In this document: positions 1 to 6,381 of the stretch, one piece after another
Layout: every line of letters begins with the position of its first letter
How positions within the stretch are numbered: position 1 is the stretch's first letter
NCBI GenBank assembly: GCA_027346205.1
Contig: DAIESR010000254.1
Span: 1 to 7,808 of the forward strand
Direction of reading: 5' to 3'
Length of the DNA: 7,808 nt
Origin: Beijerinckiaceae bacterium
GTDB taxonomy: Bacteria; Pseudomonadota; Alphaproteobacteria; Rhizobiales; Beijerinckiaceae
Program-made: the position numbers and the translations under genes
Notes under the pieces: generated by a model
Told to the model about the DNA's origin: nothing
The model's input: the letters and a program-made list of their open reading frames with translations, nothing else
The model's database searches: none

Positions 1-306
1 GTTCGCATCTCGATAGGCACGCGCATTGAGATCAACCGGATCTCCGCCTTGGCAGCTGTCGTGCGCTGAATCGAACACGATCTCCGGAGCGGCATCCGGA
101 GCAAGCTTTATCTGTAGCGCCTCGGCAACCCCGGTCGTCACCGTAAGCGCCGAAACCATTGTGAGCCAGACGAAGAACTCTTGGAGGCAACCAAGTGCGC
201 GCCTCCTGTGGCTGAGCTGAGCCCAAGGGCTTCGCCCCGACACGAGCATCAGAGGCGATGCCTGTGGTCGGGCGCGCACGGAGAAGAACAGGCTTGCGTC
301 TTCCAT
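1..306 (-). CDS. Probable secreted protein of unknown function, N-terminal part (runs off left edge)
   Basis: This minus-strand frame is open for 102 codons from an ATG at 306-304 to the window edge, with an in-frame TAG about 24 bases upstream of that ATG. A GGAG motif lies 5 bases before the ATG, which favours this start; ATG codons at 249 and 159 and a GTG at 243 are alternatives without such a site. A basic stretch (HRRRALG, about residues 32-38) is followed by a hydrophobic segment (FFVWLTMVSALTVTTGVAEA, about 43-62), which reads as a Sec signal peptide with possible cleavage after AEA. The exported part begins LQIKLAPDAAPEIVFDSAHDSC and continues DPVDLNARAYRDAN. From memory, the pattern of an early Asp/Cys pair followed by ARA(F/Y)RD recalls secreted proteins sometimes encoded near EPS clusters, but I cannot confirm a family. 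It follows the hexose-1-phosphate transferase gene on the same strand after an AT-rich gap, so it may be co-transcribed or have its own promoter. Confidence 0.6.
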   Translation of the reverse strand, partial: MEDASLFFSVRARPQASPLMLVSGRSPWAQLSHRRRALGCLQEFFVWLTMVSALTVTTGVAEALQIKLAPDAAPEIVFDSAHDSCQGGDPVDLNARAYRDAN

Positions 307-324
307 CGGTGCTCCGCACGAGGC

Positions 325-378
325 ATTCTACAATATATTGATTTTAAATATTTTCTTCTCGATCTGATGATTTCATCC
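325..378 (-). promoter_or_regulatory. AT-rich intergenic segment with palindromes, possible promoter for the left-edge gene
   Basis: The gap between the transferase stop and the left-edge gene is strikingly AT-rich in a GC-rich neighbourhood. It contains a perfect 10-base palindrome CAATATATTG at 331-340 and a short inverted repeat GATGA-tt-TCATC at 366-377. A TATATT hexamer within the first palindrome could serve as a -10 element on the minus strand, about 25 bases before the ATG at 306, but I see no convincing -35 at the usual distance. The call is therefore a compositional hint and not a defined promoter. Confidence 0.25.
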
Positions 379-393
379 GAGCGGCCGCCGCTC
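379..393 (-). terminator. GC-rich hairpin at the end of the export/priming operon, possible weak terminator
   Basis: GAGCGG-ccg-CCGCTC forms a perfect 6-bp, all but one G/C, stem with a 3-base loop. It overlaps the last base of the TAG stop of the transferase gene. There is no run of U residues directly after the stem on the minus strand, so it is not a canonical intrinsic terminator. It could still stabilise the 3' end or attenuate read-through into the left-edge gene. Confidence 0.25.
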
Positions 394-1940
394 TAATAGG
401 CATTGTGGGTCTTCAGCAGAGCGAAGGGTGTCGCCAGCAAAATGTAGACGTCGAGCAGGAGCGACCAGTTTTCGATGTAATAGAGATCGTGTTCGACGCG
501 CTGCTGGATTTTCTCTTGCGTATCCGTCTCGCCGCGCCAACCATTGATCTGAGCCCAGCCGGTGAGCCCCGGTCGCACTCTATGTCGCGCAAAATAGCCG
601 TCAACAGCTTCATCATAGAGCCGTTCCGCCGCTTTGGCATGAACAGCATGCGGGCGCGGCCCGACGAGCGAAAGATTGCCCTTGAAGACGACATTCAAGA
701 GCTGCGGCAATTCATCGAGCGAAGTCTTGCGGATGAAACGGCCGACACGGGTCACGCGCGGATCGCCGCGGGTCACGAGCGTGCTCGCGGTGTGATCGAG
801 CGTGTCGACATACATGGACCGAAACTTATAGACCTCAATCAGCTCATTATTGAACCCGTAGCGCTTCTGTTTGAAAAGAACAGGCCCCTTGGAATCGAGT
901 TTGACTGCGAGCGCGACGAACAGCATCACGGGCGACAGGAAGGCCAAGCAGATAGTGCCGACGATCTTGTCGAAACATAGTTTGAGTAAGAGATCCCAAT
1001 CGGCGAGCGGCCTCTCGAAAATATCGATGAATGGAACCGAACCGATATAGGAATAGGAGTGCGGGAGGAAATGCAGCTTGCTCATATGCGCCGCGAGGCG
1101 GATGTCGATCGGCAGCACCCATAATTTGTGCAGCATTTGCAGAATGCGCTGCTCGGCAGTAATCGGCAAAGTGAATATGACAAGATCGACGCGTGTGCGA
1201 CGCGAGAATTCGATCAGATCGTCAACCGTGCCGAGCTTGCGGAACCCGCCGACGACCGGAGGAGAGCGCGCATCGGCGCGATCATCGAAAATACCGAGAA
1301 TTTGCAGGTCCGCCGGCGGCAGGTCGGCCAATTGCTGCAAGAGTTCATCTGCCGCGCCGCCGCCGCCGACAAGCACGGTCCGGCGCGTGAGGCGTCCACT
1401 GCGGATCAATCGATCGACTGTGATTGCAAGTCCTATGCGTGCGGCGAGCAGCAGGGTGAGCGCCGCAGCGAGCCACGCCAAAAGAAAAGGCCATATGACG
1501 GCGGGCTCGAATTTCAGAGCGACGCCTAAGGCAAAGGCGACGACATAAACAAAAGTGATGCCCGCCACCAAACGCAGCGCACGCGGCAAAACGTTGCGAA
1601 AGGCGCCAAGCCTATAAAAGCCAAGCGCCTGAAAGATGAGGACCACGCCCACAGCCATGCTCGGACAAAAGACGAAATATGGCCATCGCACGCTATGGGC
1701 AGAACCGAAAAATCCGAAATGAATCACAAGGCCAGAGATGGCGACAAGGCCAAAGTCGGCGACGCGCACGAGACTTTCGAGGACCCTGCGTGACACGAGG
1801 GACTCGGCCGGAGCGCAATACATCGCCTGCGCCAACCCCGCGATTCTCTCTTGGCGGCTCGTGGGATCTCCGTCGCCCGCCGGTTCGCTTTTCGCAGCGG
1901 CGGTAAGTTTAGAAAGATCGCGTGCGGCAATTCCGTCCAT
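393..1940 (-). CDS. Polyprenyl-phosphate hexose-1-phosphate transferase (WcaJ/HfsE/ExoY family), EPS priming enzyme
   Basis: The 515-residue inner-membrane enzyme should transfer a hexose-1-phosphate, most often glucose-1-phosphate from UDP-glucose, to undecaprenyl phosphate, the first step of EPS repeat-unit synthesis. The N-terminal half carries about four or five hydrophobic membrane segments between residues 58 and 178. A Rossmann-like central domain follows ([14 protein letters not shown] at about 188-201), as in the long WcaJ-type members. The C-terminal catalytic domain starts with a hydrophobic re-entrant-like helix (about 325-347). It then has the family motifs KRYGFNN (359), KFRSM (372), the Asp-Glu catalytic dyad in [11 protein letters not shown] (D409-E410), [10 protein letters not shown] (423-432) and [17 protein letters not shown] (456-472). 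Length and motif order match full-length members, so it looks intact. AGAAG lies 4 bases before the ATG. It is the last gene of the operon, 14 bases after the glycosyltransferase stop. Sugar specificity cannot be read from the sequence. Confidence 0.95.
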   Translation of the reverse strand: MDGIAARDLSKLTAAAKSEPAGDGDPTSRQERIAGLAQAMYCAPAESLVSRRVLESLVRVADFGLVAISGLVIHFGFFGSAHSVRWPYFVFCPSMAVGVVLIFQALGFYRLGAFRNVLPRALRLVAGITFVYVVAFALGVALKFEPAVIWPFLLAWLAAALTLLLAARIGLAITVDRLIRSGRLTRRTVLVGGGGAADELLQQLADLPPADLQILGIFDDRADARSPPVVGGFRKLGTVDDLIEFSRRTRVDLVIFTLPITAEQRILQMLHKLWVLPIDIRLAAHMSKLHFLPHSYSYIGSVPFIDIFERPLADWDLLLKLCFDKIVGTICLAFLSPVMLFVALAVKLDSKGPVLFKQKRYGFNNELIEVYKFRSMYVDTLDHTASTLVTRGDPRVTRVGRFIRKTSLDELPQLLNVVFKGNLSLVGPRPHAVHAKAAERLYDEAVDGYFARHRVRPGLTGWAQINGWRGETDTQEKIQQRVEHDLYYIENWSLLLDVYILLATPFALLKTHNAY

Positions 1941-1954
1941 TTCGCTTCTTATGA

Positions 1955-3193
1955 TCAGGAGGGGAGGGCGAAAGAGGGCGCGTGGGCACCATTGTTATGA
2001 AGTTTGCGTTCGATGGCTTCGACATAGCCGGCAAGCACGGAATCAGCCATGGTCGCGACCGTGAATTTCGTTGCTACAAAGGCTGCGAGTTGCGCAGCCT
2101 CCACCTCTAGGGTGCTGCGTGGCCGCGCCAACATCGTTTCGATGGTCAACGCGAGGAGTTCGGGATTGTCGCAGGCAATGAGCCGATTGCAATAGGGACC
2201 GAAGATCTCGCCGATCCCGCCGACATTCGTGGCGACCATAGGCACTTGGCCTGCCGCGGCTTCGATGACGATATAGGGCAAAGATTCGGCCCGGCTCGGC
2301 ACGATCAGAATGCGGCCGAGCTTGAAAGCATCGTGCGCGGGAAGCACGCCGGCAAAGGTCACGAGATGGCCGACTTGGCGGCTCTCCGCATAGGCGGCGA
2401 GCTGCTTTTCTTCCGGTCCTGAGCCGACGAGGAGAAGCCGCGGCGGAGCGCTGCCGTGCGATTGTTGGCGCGAAACGACGCGCGCGACGGCATCGATCAA
2501 TGTGTCGATGCCCTTCGCGGCACGAAGCTCGCCGACATAGACCAGTTCGGCCGCATCGGGATTCGGCACGATCGGAATGAATTCGACCGGCTTCACGCCA
2601 TTGAGGACAATGCGCGTGAGCTTGCGAGGCTCGCCGACCTCTTCTCGAAAGCGATTGGCGATAAAAGCGCTTTCGAAGAGGAAAATATCCGTCGCATGAG
2701 CGAGGAGGCGCTCGACCATCATGAAAGTCGCTTCCACCGCGGGGTGAGCGCGATAGTTGAAGCTGCCGCCATGCGGCGTATAGGCGCGCGCAGGCTTGCG
2801 AAATCCCGGAATGAATCCCGGCGCGCGTGCATAGACTCCGCCTTTCGAACCATGTCCATGAACGACATCGACCGCGCGCGCGCGGGTATGGAAGGCGATA
2901 CGCGCTGCGAGGACCAGATCGTGAATATGTGGTTGGCGCCGCATCGGCAGACGCAGGAGTCCAAGCTCCAGCAAAGGCTCGAGCTCACCGAGAATATCGT
3001 CGGCGCGCTGCCCGCCGGTATTCGAATCGGTGACAAGCCCCACAGCATGCCCGCGCGCGATCTGCTCATAGGTGAGGTCGATGACATGCCGGAACAGACC
3101 TCCGAGCGGCGCTCGCAGGACATGGAGGATCCGCAGCTTGCGTTCGGTCTGGCTCGCGCGCATAGGCGTGCTGGTCATCTCCGGCGCTTTCAT
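1955..3193 (-). CDS. GT4-family glycosyltransferase of EPS repeat-unit assembly
   Basis: The 412-residue retaining glycosyltransferase has GT-B architecture and probably adds a sugar from a nucleotide donor to the lipid-linked EPS intermediate on the cytoplasmic face of the inner membrane. The N-terminal acceptor domain begins RILHVLRAPLGGLFRHVIDL (21-40), with a glycine-rich loop, and includes DVVHGHGSKGG (109-119). The donor domain contains YVGELRAAKGIDTLIDA (219-235), LLLVGSGPEEKQL (253-265) and the diagnostic EX7E motif E303-SLPYIVI-E311, followed by PMVATNVGGIGE. No clear membrane segment is seen. The ATG overlaps the preceding export-gene stop as TGATG, indicating translational coupling; a TTG one codon upstream is possible but unnecessary. 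Donor and acceptor sugars are unknown. Being between the exporter and priming genes, it may add the second or a later sugar. Confidence 0.93.
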   Translation of the reverse strand: MKAPEMTSTPMRASQTERKLRILHVLRAPLGGLFRHVIDLTYEQIARGHAVGLVTDSNTGGQRADDILGELEPLLELGLLRLPMRRQPHIHDLVLAARIAFHTRARAVDVVHGHGSKGGVYARAPGFIPGFRKPARAYTPHGGSFNYRAHPAVEATFMMVERLLAHATDIFLFESAFIANRFREEVGEPRKLTRIVLNGVKPVEFIPIVPNPDAAELVYVGELRAAKGIDTLIDAVARVVSRQQSHGSAPPRLLLVGSGPEEKQLAAYAESRQVGHLVTFAGVLPAHDAFKLGRILIVPSRAESLPYIVIEAAAGQVPMVATNVGGIGEIFGPYCNRLIACDNPELLALTIETMLARPRSTLEVEAAQLAAFVATKFTVATMADSVLAGYVEAIERKLHNNGAHAPSFALPS

Positions 3194-3756
3194 CAAAAAT
3201 ATCGCTCGCGCACGACGATCGTGTCGCCCGGCCGAACGAACTCGTTGATCGGGACTCGCCCGGACAGCGGGCGTCCGTCGATAATGCGTGTCAGATCAAC
3301 ACCCCCCTTATAGGCGCGCGGCGTGAATCCACCGGCAACGGCAACCGCCGTCTCCGCCGTCATGCCATGGATGTAGGGGTATTGGCCGGGCGTGGTGACT
3401 TCTCCGAGCACGAAGAACGGCCGATAGGCATCGACTTCGACAGAGACTCGCGGATCACGCAAATAGCCCCGGCGCAGCTTCACTTCGATCGCACGAGCGA
3501 GCGATGCCGTCGTTTGTCCCCGCGCCGGGACAATGCCGATCAGCGGCATGAAAATATTCCCCGATCCGTCGACCGCATAGGAATTGCTCAACGAGTCCTG
3601 ACCGAAGACGATAACGCGTAAACGGTCGCCACTCCCCAGCCTGTAAGCCGCATTGGGGTTGGTCGCAAAAAGCGCCGGATTGGCCCTCGTTGCGCAACCC
3701 GCGAGACCGAAAGCCACTGCCAGAAGAACGACAGAAACCAGAAAGCGTCGCATCAT
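3193..3756 (-). CDS. Short Wza/GumB-type polysaccharide export lipoprotein
   Basis: The 187-residue protein is a member of the outer-membrane polysaccharide export (OPX) family that delivers EPS across the outer membrane. A lipoprotein signal peptide (MMRRFLVSVVLLAVAFGLAGC) places the lipidated cysteine at residue 21, after the lipobox LAGC. The Poly_export domain follows (YRLGSGDRLRVIVFGQDSLS at about 38-57, through IFMPLIGIVPARGQT and RRGYLRDPRVSVEV at about 95-108). One SLBB-like domain comes next (FVLGEVTTPGQYPYIHGMTAETAVAVAGGFTPRA, about 115-148). E. coli Wza is about 380 residues with several SLBB-like repeats and a C-terminal outer-membrane helix. This protein has one repeat, no such helix, and ends just after VRPGDTIVVRERYF, so it resembles the short GumB-type exporters. 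It is the first gene of the minus-strand operon. ATG codons at 3756 and 3753 are both possible starts and no strong ribosome binding site distinguishes them. Confidence 0.92.
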   Translation of the reverse strand: MMRRFLVSVVLLAVAFGLAGCATRANPALFATNPNAAYRLGSGDRLRVIVFGQDSLSNSYAVDGSGNIFMPLIGIVPARGQTTASLARAIEVKLRRGYLRDPRVSVEVDAYRPFFVLGEVTTPGQYPYIHGMTAETAVAVAGGFTPRAYKGGVDLTRIIDGRPLSGRVPINEFVRPGDTIVVRERYF

Positions 3757-3822
3757 CGCCGCCGAAAGGTTGAGATCTTGCTAAGACATTCGTCGAATTG
3801 GCGCGATCCTAGGTGGCTATGG

Positions 3823-3836
3823 TTAACAAATCTTAA
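3823..3836. promoter_or_regulatory. CtrA-like box TTAA-N6-TTAA
   Basis: TTAACAAATCTTAA sits in the AT-rich centre of the divergent control region, about 70 bases before the export-gene start. The canonical site of the alphaproteobacterial cell-cycle regulator CtrA is TTAA-N7-TTAA, and this has a 6-base spacer. A further TTAAC half-site lies nearby at about 3864. A chance AT-rich match is quite possible. Confidence 0.25.
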
Positions 3837-3910
3837 GCTTCCCGTTCAGATTTCAGCGGTTCATTAACTTCACTTCAATATTCACGCGGCTTGATGGCAA
3901 CCAGCGCTGC

Positions 3911-3935
3911 GGAACGCTGACCGATCGAGATCGTT
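3911..3935 (+). promoter_or_regulatory. EcfG-type (general stress response) promoter upstream of the co-polymerase gene
   Basis: GGAAC at 3911-3915 is followed after exactly 16 bases by CGTT at 3932-3935. This matches the GGAAC-N16/17-CGTT consensus established for the EcfG/SigT sigma factors that run the PhyR-NepR general stress response in alphaproteobacteria. It points toward the co-polymerase gene. Transcription would start near 3940-3945, giving a leader of about 75 bases that contains the hairpin at 3986-4005. Both elements match fully and the site is intergenic and correctly oriented, so I consider it a good candidate. A nine-position match can still occur by chance. Confidence 0.55.
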
Positions 3936-3985
3936 GTCCGATTGCCTGCCTGCGGGTGCAGCTGTCATTCAGATCGGCGATGAGA

Positions 3986-4005
3986 GCGAGCGTGACGCCG
4001 CTCGC
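3986..4005 (+). promoter_or_regulatory. Leader hairpin beside the ribosome binding site of the co-polymerase gene
   Basis: GCGAGCG-tgacgc-CGCTCGC makes a perfect 7-bp stem with a 6-base loop. It ends 2 bases before the likely Shine-Dalgarno GGGA (4008-4011), itself 6 bases before the ATG at 4018. Such a stem next to the ribosome landing site could modulate translation or protect the transcript 5' end. No riboswitch class is recognised. Confidence 0.35.
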
Positions 4006-4017
4006 ATGGGATGAGCA

Positions 4018-6210
4018 ATGAAGCAGTCGTTCGAACCCGACCTGTTTTTCGACGAACGTACCGGCGACCTGGATCTCGGTGCAATCAGGCAGGCGCTCCG
4101 TCGGAAGAGACATTGGATCATCTGGCCGACTCTCGCGACTTTCTTGTGCGTGGGGATCTTTGTGATGATCACCAAGCCGGTCTACACGGCGGAAGCACAG
4201 GTGCTGCTCGAGAATCAGGAAAGCTTTCTGACCCGTCCCCAGCGGGCCGAAATACCTTCCGAGAACGCGACCAATCTTGATCCAGAATCTGTCGCGAGCC
4301 AAGTCCAGCTCATCACCTCGCGCGACATCGCGCGGCGTGCGATCAAAAAGCTTGGCCTCATCGGCGATCCGGAATTCGATCCCTTGGCAAAAGGAATCGG
4401 AGCGATCTCCCGCATGCTGATTCTCTTCGGGCTGAAGCGCGACCCTACGGGCTTGCCGCCCGAAGATCGAGTCGTCGACAGTTTCTTGAGACATCTCACC
4501 GTGTTTTCACCGACGAAAACACGGGTGCTCACCATCGAGTTCCGATCCCGCGATCCCAACTTGGCGGCGCGCGCCGCCAATGAGATCGTCGCGCTCTATT
4601 TGGAAATGCAGTCGGATGCGAAACGCACGAGAGCCAAAGCTGCCGCGGCTTCGCTCGCCACGCAAATCGTGGCGCTGCGCTCACAGCTCACGACTGCAGC
4701 CGACAAAGTCGAACACTATCGCACGTCTTTCGGTCTGCTTGCCGGCAGCAACAATATGACGATCGCCGGCCAGCAGCTCGCCGATCTCAATGGCGAGCTG
4801 TCGAAGGCACGTACCGCAGAGGCAGATGCGCAGGCCAAGGCTGCGCTTGTTCGCGAATTGATCCGGGAGGGCCGGATCTCCGAGATCGCCGATGTCGCGA
4901 ACAATGACCTTGTCCGTCGCATCGCCGAGCAAAGAGTGGCGGCAAAGGCGCAACTCGCGTCCGAATCGCGGACATTGCTTCCCGCCCATCCACGCATCCA
5001 GGCACTGAAAGCGCAGATCAGCGACCTTGATGCACAATTGCGTATTGCTGTTCGGAAGACGGCAGCGGCGCTCGAAAATAACGCGCGGTTCGCGGCGGGC
5101 CGTGTCGCCAATCTCGAAACCGCCGTCAATCAGCAAAAACTGGCAGTCGCACGCTCTAACACGGACGAGGTGCATCTGCACGAACTCGAACGTGTGGCGC
5201 GGGCTCTCCGCGACCAGCTGGACTCCAGCATGGGCAAATATCAGGAAGCTCTGGCGCGCGAAGACTCGCCCGCAACACCGGCCGACGCGCGAATGATCAA
5301 CCGTGCTGCGCCGCCGGATCATCCATCATTCCCGAAGAAAATCCCGATGCTCGTTTTCGGCACCGTCGCAGCCTTCATTCTCTCCGCAGCAGCGGTGATC
5401 GGCAGCGAACTTCTCGCGGGTCAAACAACACCGCCTTCGAAACCGCCGATCAGACGGCCGCAGGTCGTCGGCGACGATCCGCCGCGCCCGTCGCAACATT
5501 CGCCGCTTTTAGACCGTTTGAAGGATTTTGACGGGCCCTCCGCCGAAATACGGCCAAACTTGGCGGAAGCCGATTTGTCTGACGAGGCTGCCGATGTCCC
5601 AGCGACGGACGCACCCCCCGAGACGCAGGACATGCCTTCGGTTTCGGGACGTGGCGCCCGGATCGTGACGACGAGCGTTGCAGAAAGTGACGCGGCGACT
5701 GAAGCATTGATCGCCTTCGCGCGAAGCCTCACGCAAGAGGGACGTGCGATCATCATAGATCTCGATGCCAAGAACGGCCAGCTCTCTTCATTGGTTCGAT
5801 CCGATACCGGGTCAGCCGCGAACAGCGGGGAAAGAACAGCAGGTCTCACTGATCTCCTGGCTGGCAGCGTCACTTTTGCCGAAGCGATCTGTCGCGATGC
5901 CACCTCACGGCTCCATTTCATCAGTTTCGGTTCGGCCGACGATTTCGATCCGACCGATCTCGATCTGGTCCTCGATGCCTTGGCGCAGACTTATGATTTC
6001 ATCCTACTCGCCGCATCCGGTGTCCACGCGAGTGGCACAGCGAAATCACTGGCCAGCTACGCTGATTTCGTTGTGCTCGTCGGGGCAGGGGATGTCGCCA
6101 GGGAAAGCTGCGACGAGGCCGTGCGGGAGTTGATCGAAGCCGGCGCGCTGGAAGTGGCCATAATAGGCGGAGGGCGAAAGCAGGAAGTTCCAGAACTCAA
6201 TGTCGCCTGA
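4018..6210 (+). CDS. Wzz/GumC-type polysaccharide co-polymerase with a degenerate BY-kinase-like domain
   Basis: The 730-residue inner-membrane protein likely controls EPS chain length and bridges polymerase and export machinery. Two membrane helices (about 33-51 and 442-466) flank a long periplasmic part. That part has a Wzz-type N-terminal domain (YTAEAQVLLENQ near 56; RVLTIEFRSRDPNLAARAANEIVALY, 169-194) and extended coiled coil (about 200-410). A proline-rich stretch (APPDHPSFPKKIP) precedes the second helix, as in Wzz proteins. A disordered, Pro/Asp/Glu-rich linker (about 468-543) leads to a kinase-like fold (545-720). Its equivalents are ARIVTTSVAESDAATEALIAFARSL for the P-loop region, AIIIDLDAKNGQLSSL for Walker A', GLTDLLAG, and YDFILLAASG for Walker B. 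The Gly-Lys-Ser/Thr of the P-loop is missing, Walker B lacks its DTPP-like ending, and the C-terminus (PELNVA) has no tyrosine cluster. ATP binding and autophosphorylation are therefore unlikely. The frame is intact. GGGA 6 bases upstream supports the start. Confidence 0.92.
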   Translation: MKQSFEPDLFFDERTGDLDLGAIRQALRRKRHWIIWPTLATFLCVGIFVMITKPVYTAEAQVLLENQESFLTRPQRAEIPSENATNLDPESVASQVQLITSRDIARRAIKKLGLIGDPEFDPLAKGIGAISRMLILFGLKRDPTGLPPEDRVVDSFLRHLTVFSPTKTRVLTIEFRSRDPNLAARAANEIVALYLEMQSDAKRTRAKAAAASLATQIVALRSQLTTAADKVEHYRTSFGLLAGSNNMTIAGQQLADLNGELSKARTAEADAQAKAALVRELIREGRISEIADVANNDLVRRIAEQRVAAKAQLASESRTLLPAHPRIQALKAQISDLDAQLRIAVRKTAAALENNARFAAGRVANLETAVNQQKLAVARSNTDEVHLHELERVARALRDQLDSSMGKYQEALAREDSPATPADARMINRAAPPDHPSFPKKIPMLVFGTVAAFILSAAAVIGSELLAGQTTPPSKPPIRRPQVVGDDPPRPSQHSPLLDRLKDFDGPSAEIRPNLAEADLSDEAADVPATDAPPETQDMPSVSGRGARIVTTSVAESDAATEALIAFARSLTQEGRAIIIDLDAKNGQLSSLVRSDTGSAANSGERTAGLTDLLAGSVTFAEAICRDATSRLHFISFGSADDFDPTDLDLVLDALAQTYDFILLAASGVHASGTAKSLASYADFVVLVGAGDVARESCDEAVRELIEAGALEVAIIGGGRKQEVPELNVA
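4497..4527 (+). repeat. Strong inverted repeat inside the co-polymerase gene
   Basis: CACC-GTGTTTTC (4497-4508) and GAAAACAC-g-GGTG (4515-4527) pair over 12 bp with one bulged G around a 6-base loop. It encodes ordinary Wzz-domain sequence (about residues 160-170). A hairpin this stable within a reading frame is uncommon, but no T-run follows to make it a terminator. Confidence 0.4.
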
Positions 6211-6381
6211 AAGGGTTAATCTGACGAATAAGGTGTCTTCTATCGGCTTTAGAACGGCTTCCGCCAAACTCTATAAACTTTTTATAACTAAAGCTTTCAG
6301 GCAATTTTTGTACTGTGGAACCTAAAAACCACGATCGAGACGCCCTACGAATCGAATTCGATCGTGTTGAAGAGATCTTCG
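6211..6381 (+). promoter_or_regulatory. AT-rich gap with palindromes upstream of the PilZ-like gene
   Basis: The 171-bp gap separates the co-polymerase stop from the next gene and is much more AT-rich than the coding DNA between about 6265 and 6330. It holds TATAAA-ctt-TTTATA (6272-6286) and a perfect 12-base palindrome ATCGAATTCGAT (6351-6362). The first could be a promoter element or operator. No clear intrinsic terminator follows the co-polymerase gene. A paired -35/-10 could not be assigned with confidence, so an independent promoter is inferred from composition and gap size. Confidence 0.35.

Noticed and set aside
32..319. Minus-strand frame of 95 codons near the left edge
   Set aside because: It is out of register with the neighbouring frame that has a ribosome binding site and signal peptide, and its product is a low-complexity Arg/Gly-rich string.
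405..980. Plus-strand frame of 191 codons antisense to the priming transferase
   Set aside because: It mirrors the conserved catalytic domain of the minus-strand gene and has no recognisable protein features.
3194..3196. TTG at 3196 as the start of the glycosyltransferase
   Set aside because: The ATG immediately after it gives the typical TGATG stop/start overlap with the export gene and is the more likely start.
2456..3313. Long plus-strand frame (285 codons) antisense to the glycosyltransferase and export genes
   Set aside because: Its product is Arg/Asp-rich without any domain pattern, while the opposite strand has clear GT4 and OPX motifs; long antisense frames are common in GC-rich DNA.
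3853..4494. Minus-strand frame of 213 codons across the divergent region and the start of the co-polymerase gene
   Set aside because: It would overlap the well-supported co-polymerase start and shows no domain; its reading is a shadow of the true frame.
6317..6321. GGAAC upstream of the PilZ-like gene as a second EcfG -35 element
   Set aside because: No CGTT or GTT lies 16 or 17 bases downstream, so the required -10 element is missing.
6364..6381. GTG at 6364 as the start of the PilZ-like gene
   Set aside because: There is no Shine-Dalgarno sequence before it, whereas the ATG at 6382 has GAAGAG at a good distance.
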